From Acidobacteriota bacterium (GTDB lineage: Bacteria; Acidobacteriota; Vicinamibacteria; Vicinamibacterales; UBA2999), in contig JACPCS010000118.1 in assembly GCA_016184455.1 (NCBI GenBank), forward strand, positions 1 to 43,900: a stretch of DNA of 43,900 nt, read 5' to 3'. The position numbers were made by a program, and so were the translations under genes. Below the pieces are notes generated by a model. The model did no database searches, was not told the DNA's origin, and was given only the letters and a program-made list of their open reading frames with translations. Shown in pieces: positions 40,403-43,900 of this stretch. The number at the start of each line of letters is the position of its first letter. Position 1 is the stretch's first letter.

Positions 40403-41409
40403 CGGCGGAGCTCCGTCATCTGCAGCCAGGCGCGCACGATGTCGGGGTCGAACTGCGCACCGCCCTGCCGCACGAGCTCGGCGTTTGCCTCGTCATGGGA
40501 AATGGGATCGCTGTAGCGGCGCGCCGACGTCATCGCGTCGTACGCATCGGCCACGCTGATGATCCGCGCCGGCAGCGGGATGGCCTCGGCGCACAGGCCG
40601 GCTGGATAGCCGGTCCCGTCGTACCGCTCGTGCGTGGCGCCCACGATTTCGGCAATCGGCTCGAGCGACCTCACCGACGCCAGCACCGCCTGCCCGATCT
40701 CCACGTGCGAGCGCAGCAGCCGCAGGCTCACATCGGTCAGCGGTCCCGTGTCGTCCAGCAGGCGGTCCGGGATCGCGATCTTACCGATGTCGTGCAGCAG
40801 CGCCGCTCGACGTACGGCGTGGACCTGATCGGGCGCGAGGTTGCACGAGCCCGCCAGGGCGACCGCCGAGTGCGAGACCCGGGTGCAGTGGTCGTGCGTC
40901 TCGGGGGACCGCGCTTCGAGGACCGCCAGCAGCACGGCGGGCACGCTCTCGGGCTCCACGCGGCCGATCGTGTCGAGCAGATGCCGCCTCCCTGCGGTCA
41001 CCTCCTCGGCGAGCCGGCGTTCCGTCTGCTCGGCCACCTTCCGGGCGGCGCGCCATTCGACGGCGCGGCGCACGGACTCGACGACCGTGGCCGCCGACGA
41101 GGGCCACGGCAGGCAGTCGACGGCGCCGAGGCGGTTCGCCGCCACCGCCACATCGAAGTCCGGCGTCGCGGCGACGACGACCACGCCCACCTGCTCGGTC
41201 TGTGTGCGCAGCGTCCGCAGCACGAACATGCCGCCCTGGTCCGGCACGGTGACGCCCACCACCGCCGCATCGACCGGCCGTTCGCGCGCCGCGGTCAGGG
41301 CCTGTCCGGCGTCGGTCGGCACGCAGAGGTAGCCGACATCCTCGAGCCAACCGGCAAGCAGGCCGCGGACGTTCTCGTCGTTGTCTGCAATGAGAACGCG
41401 TGCTGGCAT
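40393..41409 (-). CDS. HD-GYP domain protein with a degenerate receiver domain
   Basis: A 338-residue protein. Residues 1-120 are a receiver fold (RVLIADNDENVRGLL), but the phospho-acceptor Asp is Gly52 (VVGVTVPDQGG), the conserved Thr is Ala80 and the Lys is Trp102 (DCLPWP), so it cannot be phosphorylated in the normal way. Residues about 150-330 are HD-GYP: HDHCTRVSH, LLHDIGKIAIPDRLL with His205-Asp206, HVEIGQ, and ERYDGTGYPAG with Gly-Tyr-Pro at 266-268. HD-GYP proteins usually hydrolyse cyclic di-GMP. ATG at 41409. Upstream, in frame, is word array N, which I excluded. Coupled to motA. Confidence 0.86.
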   Translation of the reverse strand: MPARVLIADNDENVRGLLAGWLEDVGYLCVPTDAGQALTAARERPVDAAVVGVTVPDQGGMFVLRTLRTQTEQVGVVVVAATPDFDVAVAANRLGAVDCLPWPSSAATVVESVRRAVEWRAARKVAEQTERRLAEEVTAGRRHLLDTIGRVEPESVPAVLLAVLEARSPETHDHCTRVSHSAVALAGSCNLAPDQVHAVRRAALLHDIGKIAIPDRLLDDTGPLTDVSLRLLRSHVEIGQAVLASVRSLEPIAEIVGATHERYDGTGYPAGLCAEAIPLPARIISVADAYDAMTSARRYSDPISHDEANAELVRQGGAQFDPDIVRAWLQMTELRRCS

Positions 41410-41465
41410 CGCACGAATGGAATCGGCACGGGGGCAGCCCACTTGAACGGTCACGGTGCGGCGGC

Positions 41466-41502
41466 CCTGCCTGAGGCCTGAGGCCTGGGGTCTGAGGCCT
41501 CC
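41466..41502. repeat. word repeat N (GCCTGAGG type)
   Basis: CTGCCTGAGG, CCTGAGGCC, TGGGGTCTGAGGCC in tandem. Nearly identical in word and order to repeat L beside the tRNA. It lies in the 125-base gap between the divergent HD-GYP and 204-residue genes, just upstream of a sigma-54 site. Confidence 0.85.
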
Positions 41503-41505
41503 GGC

Positions 41506-41521
41506 TGGCACGGGGTTCGCT
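41506..41521 (+). promoter_or_regulatory. putative sigma-54 (-24/-12) promoter
   Basis: TGGCACGGGGTTCGCT matches the consensus TGGCACG-N4-TTGCW at all but one position (TCGC for TTGC), with the two invariant pairs 12 bases apart. Predicted transcription start is about 41532, only 3 bases before the ATG at 41535, so a near-leaderless transcript or a later start is implied. rpoN is encoded at 4047. Confidence 0.5.
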
Positions 41522-41534
41522 GCAGGGCTGGCCG

Positions 41535-42149
41535 ATGACACAGATCTTCCTGAACGACGCCTCCCGAACCTTCGATCCGGCCCCCGCCACTTGGGGGGAA
41601 CTGCTCGAAAAGCTGGACGTCACGGCCGCCGACGAGGGCCGGCTGCTGTCGGCGGCCCGGTTCGACGGTGTCGACGAACCGGCATTCCGCGACCCCGCCC
41701 TAGCTACCCGCTCTCTGGCCGCCATCGGGCGGATCGAGGTGGAGACGGCCGTGCCCGCAGCCTTCCTCCGCGCCTGCCTGCTCGAAACAATCGAGCCGCT
41801 TCAGCGCGTGGCCGAGCGCACGGCGAGCCTCGCGGCCGTCTATCGCGGGCGCGACCTCGCGTCGGGCCATGAAGGGCTCACGGAAGTGGCCGCGGAGCTG
41901 CAGCTGCTCACCCGGCTGATCGACATGCTGACGGGCCCCGTCGGCCTCAAGCTGACCACGGTGACCGACGAGGCGGGGGCCGACCTCACGGCCCTGGGTG
42001 CGACGCTCGACACGCTCGTGTCCGCACAGACCTCAGAGGACTGGCTCACGGTCGCCGACATCCTCGAGTACGAGCTCGAGCCGGCGATTCGCCGCTGGAC
42101 CGAGATCCTGACCCGCGTCGCGAACGATCTTCAGGAGCTGGGTAGTTAG
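41535..42149 (+). CDS. unknown protein of the motility block
   Basis: A 204-residue soluble protein with no signal or membrane helix. The N-terminus MTQIFLNDASRTFDPAPATWGELLEKL has a short ubiquitin-like beginning, and the rest is helical (AFLRACLLETIEPLQRVAERTAS, DWLTVADILEYELEPAIRRWTEIL; quoted in part). I do not recognise a family. It diverges from the HD-GYP gene behind a sigma-54 site, so I infer a motility role. The final codons and stop (GAG CTG GGT AGT TAG) lie in a short word hairpin. Confidence 0.6.
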   Translation: MTQIFLNDASRTFDPAPATWGELLEKLDVTAADEGRLLSAARFDGVDEPAFRDPALATRSLAAIGRIEVETAVPAAFLRACLLETIEPLQRVAERTASLAAVYRGRDLASGHEGLTEVAAELQLLTRLIDMLTGPVGLKLTTVTDEAGADLTALGATLDTLVSAQTSEDWLTVADILEYELEPAIRRWTEILTRVANDLQELGS

Positions 42150-42162
42150 GTAGCAACCCAGC
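42137..42162. terminator. short stem-loop over the stop of the 204-residue gene
   Basis: GCTGGGT (42137-42143) pairs with ACCCAGC (42156-42162), loop 12 bases, with the TAG at 42147-42149 in the loop. Same GCTGGGTAG word as 31452-31476. Confidence 0.5.
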
Positions 42163-42169
42163 CGCCTAC

Positions 42170-42378
42170 TCATGCCGCGGCCGCGAGCCGCCCTGCCTGC
42201 CCATATTCGTGCTTGACGAAGAAGTTCCCGATGCGAACCAGGTCAGCAGCATCAGGTCGCGAATCTGCGCGGGTGTGACCGCCACGTCCTGCCGCGCGCG
42301 CACGTCCCGCACCCACTCGTTGTCGAGGAGACGACCGCTGTCGTCGACGTACTCCGCGAGACACGCGGAGCACTCATG
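42170..42378 (-). pseudogene. frame-shifted coding remnant after the DUF115 gene
   Basis: After the DUF115 TGA stop the same frame runs on as HECSACLAEYVDDSGRLLDNEWVRDVRARQDVAVTPAQIRDLML (quoted as ECSACLAEYVDDSGRL and NEWVRDVRARQDV), with about 80 percent GC third positions. Near 42232 coding character passes to the next frame, ending VRIGNFFVKHEYGQAG and a stop at 42170. No start codon precedes it in frame. It could be a read-through tail of DUF115, a small gene broken by a frameshift, or a sequence error. I do not recognise the product; the CSAC may be part of a metal site. Confidence 0.4.
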
Positions 42379-43542
42379 TCAGGCCGCCTGCTCCGCAGCG
42401 AGCTCGGACGACAGCGCGCCGGCCTGGGCCATCATCTCGTGCGTGGCCAGCAGCAGCGGGCGCCACAGTGCGGCCCCGACGCTCGGCGCAATGCCGATGC
42501 GCCAGAAACGCGGCAGAAACGACACCCCGAGCGATTCCTGCAGCAGGATGCGGACGCGCGCGTCGTCGCGCCAGCTCATGATCTCGTCGATGCCTGCTTC
42601 CAGGGCGGGCGCCCACCGGCCGCGGAGGGCTCGGGCCTTGAGGGCCAGCGTCTCGAGGCTCGCCGCACGCTCGAGGATCGGCACCAGCTCGGCACGCGCG
42701 GCCCGCGCATTGCGAAGCCGCTGTGCCCGATGCGGCGCCAGGTACATCTCGGTCTCGAGCCGAGCCCACACGCGCGCGCCAGCGATCTCCTCCAACTGCA
42801 TCTGCGCCCACCCGCGCTTGGGTACGCCTCCGGCGCCGCAGTCGTACGTCGCCGCAGGCACGAGCTGCGCGAGCAGCTCGAGCACCGCCTTCAGCGGCGC
42901 ATGGGCCGGATCCGGCGCGGTGGGCGTGCCGAGATCGATCCCGAGCAGCGCGACGGCCGACGCCCCCGCGTCCACCGCCAGTGCCGCGGCCGTCGCCGGC
43001 CACAATCCCCAGGTCGGCAGACGGCTCGGCACGAACAGCGCCGCGGGCGCAACGCTCGCCAGGAGCGCCGGCGGCGTCCGCCAGTCGGCCGCAACCAGCG
43101 GGCATCGGGCGAGCACCGGCTCGCTGCAGTCGGCAAGCTGGCGTGCGCTGTCATGCGCGTCGAGCGCCGTCCGATGCTCGATGAGCACGAGGTCCGGGAC
43201 GATGCCGTGGCCGAGCAGGGCCTCGGCACCGCGCAGCGAGGTGAAGAGTCGCAGGTGGTCGCGCGCGCGGACGAGTGCGTCGATCTGCGACGGCAGCGAC
43301 GGCCCGGTGCCGACGATCACCACCGCCTCGTCCGCGTTCAGGCGCACCGCGCCGGTTCGGGTCGCCGGGTGCGAGAGGTAATGGAACTGCGGATCGAGCG
43401 TGCTGCCGGTGAAGCACCTGAAGAGCTGCGCGTAGACGTCCCACGCCGTGGCGGTGAGCGGATGCGCCTCTGCCGCGGATGCCGCCTCCGCCGCCGTCAG
43501 GCAGCGGTCCGATCCGATGACGCGGAAGATCTCGGGCACCAT
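42379..43542 (-). CDS. DUF115 / MAF-type flagellin glycosylation protein
   Basis: A 387-residue protein with the DUF115 (6-hydroxymethylpterin pyrophosphokinase-like, MAF_flag10) hallmarks: VVIVGTGPSLPSQIDALV near residue 75, LVLIEHR, LLGIDLGTP, and a helical C-terminus. Relatives (Maf/PseE) transfer pseudaminic or legionaminic acid onto flagellin; others make motility-linked sugars. Its place beside motAB agrees with such a role. I chose the ATG at 43542; upstream open frame has no family similarity. It lies two bases after the partial upstream gene. Its TGA stop is followed by apparent coding sequence in the same frame. Confidence 0.78.
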   Translation of the reverse strand: MVPEIFRVIGSDRCLTAAEAASAAEAHPLTATAWDVYAQLFRCFTGSTLDPQFHYLSHPATRTGAVRLNADEAVVIVGTGPSLPSQIDALVRARDHLRLFTSLRGAEALLGHGIVPDLVLIEHRTALDAHDSARQLADCSEPVLARCPLVAADWRTPPALLASVAPAALFVPSRLPTWGLWPATAAALAVDAGASAVALLGIDLGTPTAPDPAHAPLKAVLELLAQLVPAATYDCGAGGVPKRGWAQMQLEEIAGARVWARLETEMYLAPHRAQRLRNARAARAELVPILERAASLETLALKARALRGRWAPALEAGIDEIMSWRDDARVRILLQESLGVSFLPRFWRIGIAPSVGAALWRPLLLATHEMMAQAGALSSELAAEQAA

Positions 43543-43544
43543 GC

Positions 43545-43900
43545 CTACTGGTCCACGGCTCGCCAGTACGGGCCGGCCGCGCACGCCGCCTGCAGCGCGT
43601 GGAGCAGCCGCCTCGCCATCACCCGCAGGGGGTCGGCGTCGGGGCCCGCCGACGGCGATGGCAGCTCCGCCGCGTCCCCAAGGATGCTCGTATGTCCAGC
43701 GGACACGTCGTAGGCGAGGGCCAGACGCGCCGAGGTGAACGTCGCCGCGTCGCACGCGGCCAGCATCGCCTCCTCCGCGCACCACCGCAGCCCTTCGTCG
43801 GGGCGGTACATGGCGCCCCGGTCGTAGCCCCTGCCGTACACGACCGGCACGGCCGACCGCGCGACGAGCTGGGGCAGCAGACGATCGGCGCAGCGCTCGA
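43545..43900 (-). CDS. partial gene of unknown function, 5' end outside the window
   Basis: The last 117 or so codons of a gene that enters from beyond the window: RLLPQLVARSAVPVVYGRGYDRGAMYRPDEGLRWC (quoted as SAVPVVYGRGYDRGAMY), then EEAMLAACDAATFTSARLALAYDV and the tail ARRLLHALQAACAAGPYWRAVDQ. No recognised domain. It stops two bases before the DUF115 start and so belongs to the same transcript, suggesting a role in flagellin modification or glycan handling; this is inference from position. Confidence 0.55.
   Translation of the reverse strand, partial: ERCADRLLPQLVARSAVPVVYGRGYDRGAMYRPDEGLRWCAEEAMLAACDAATFTSARLALAYDVSAGHTSILGDAAELPSPSAGPDADPLRVMARRLLHALQAACAAGPYWRAVDQ

Noticed and set aside
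37787-41502. CRISPR-like array
   Set aside because: Repeats are 6-12 bases, abut each other without spacers, and no cas genes are present.

Overview
This 43.9 kb window is a dense, GC-rich chromosomal segment of a diderm (Gram-negative) bacterium. It carries Lpt lipopolysaccharide-export genes, a chaperone-usher pilus operon, flagellar stator genes, sigma-54 and a PTS-linked HPr kinase. The GC content (about two thirds by eye), frequent GTG starts and this gene set fit Acidobacteriota, perhaps Vicinamibacteria. That assignment is inference from style and gene order, because no rRNA is present. I see no insertion sequence, prophage or CRISPR array.

Layout. (1) 1-8403, minus strand: a fused lptC/lptA-like gene, lptB, rpoN, hpf, hprK, rapZ, a mannose-family EIIA, ptsH and the start of ptsI, mostly joined by ATGA or TGATG overlaps. 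This is a sensory/regulatory PTS block joined to an envelope-export block; no sugar permease is visible. (2) 8526-16362, minus strand: guaA, dnaE, accA, recJ, overlapping by a few bases or closely spaced. (3) 16459-24280: a PQQ-repeat exported protein (+), an aminotransferase and a membrane protein (-), and a 1320-residue NtrY-like sensor kinase (+). (4) 24443-28501: a four-gene Csu-type pilus operon (spore-coat-U subunit, chaperone, usher, second subunit) behind a good sigma-54 -24/-12 match. It meets, tail to tail, a small exported protein with the same C-terminal ending. (5) 28864-32624, minus strand: an exported hypothetical protein, pssA, psd, a YdcH-like protein, rimI, tsaB. (6) 32716-37749: mutS and a lipoprotein solute-binding protein (+), then a TPR membrane protein (-), followed by tRNA-Arg(CCU). 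(7) 37976-43900: a motility block with motA, motB, an HD-GYP protein with a dead receiver domain, a collapsed receiver/PAS gene remnant, a second putative sigma-54 promoter, an unknown 204-residue protein and a DUF115/Maf-like flagellin-modification gene.

The most unusual signal is not a gene. Most gaps between transcription units, and several gene ends, hold 'word hairpins': inverted repeats in which each arm is itself an imperfect tandem array of one 6-10 bp word. The word differs from site to site (GGTTGGTGG, TCTCTGG, CTTCGTGG, TGTGATT, GCCTGAGG, GGGAGTTGGG, GCTGGGTAG), while the architecture stays the same. They supply stop codons, C-terminal tails, an mRNA leader and, at 35352, apparently a lipoprotein signal peptide. 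I know of no named repeat family with this property.
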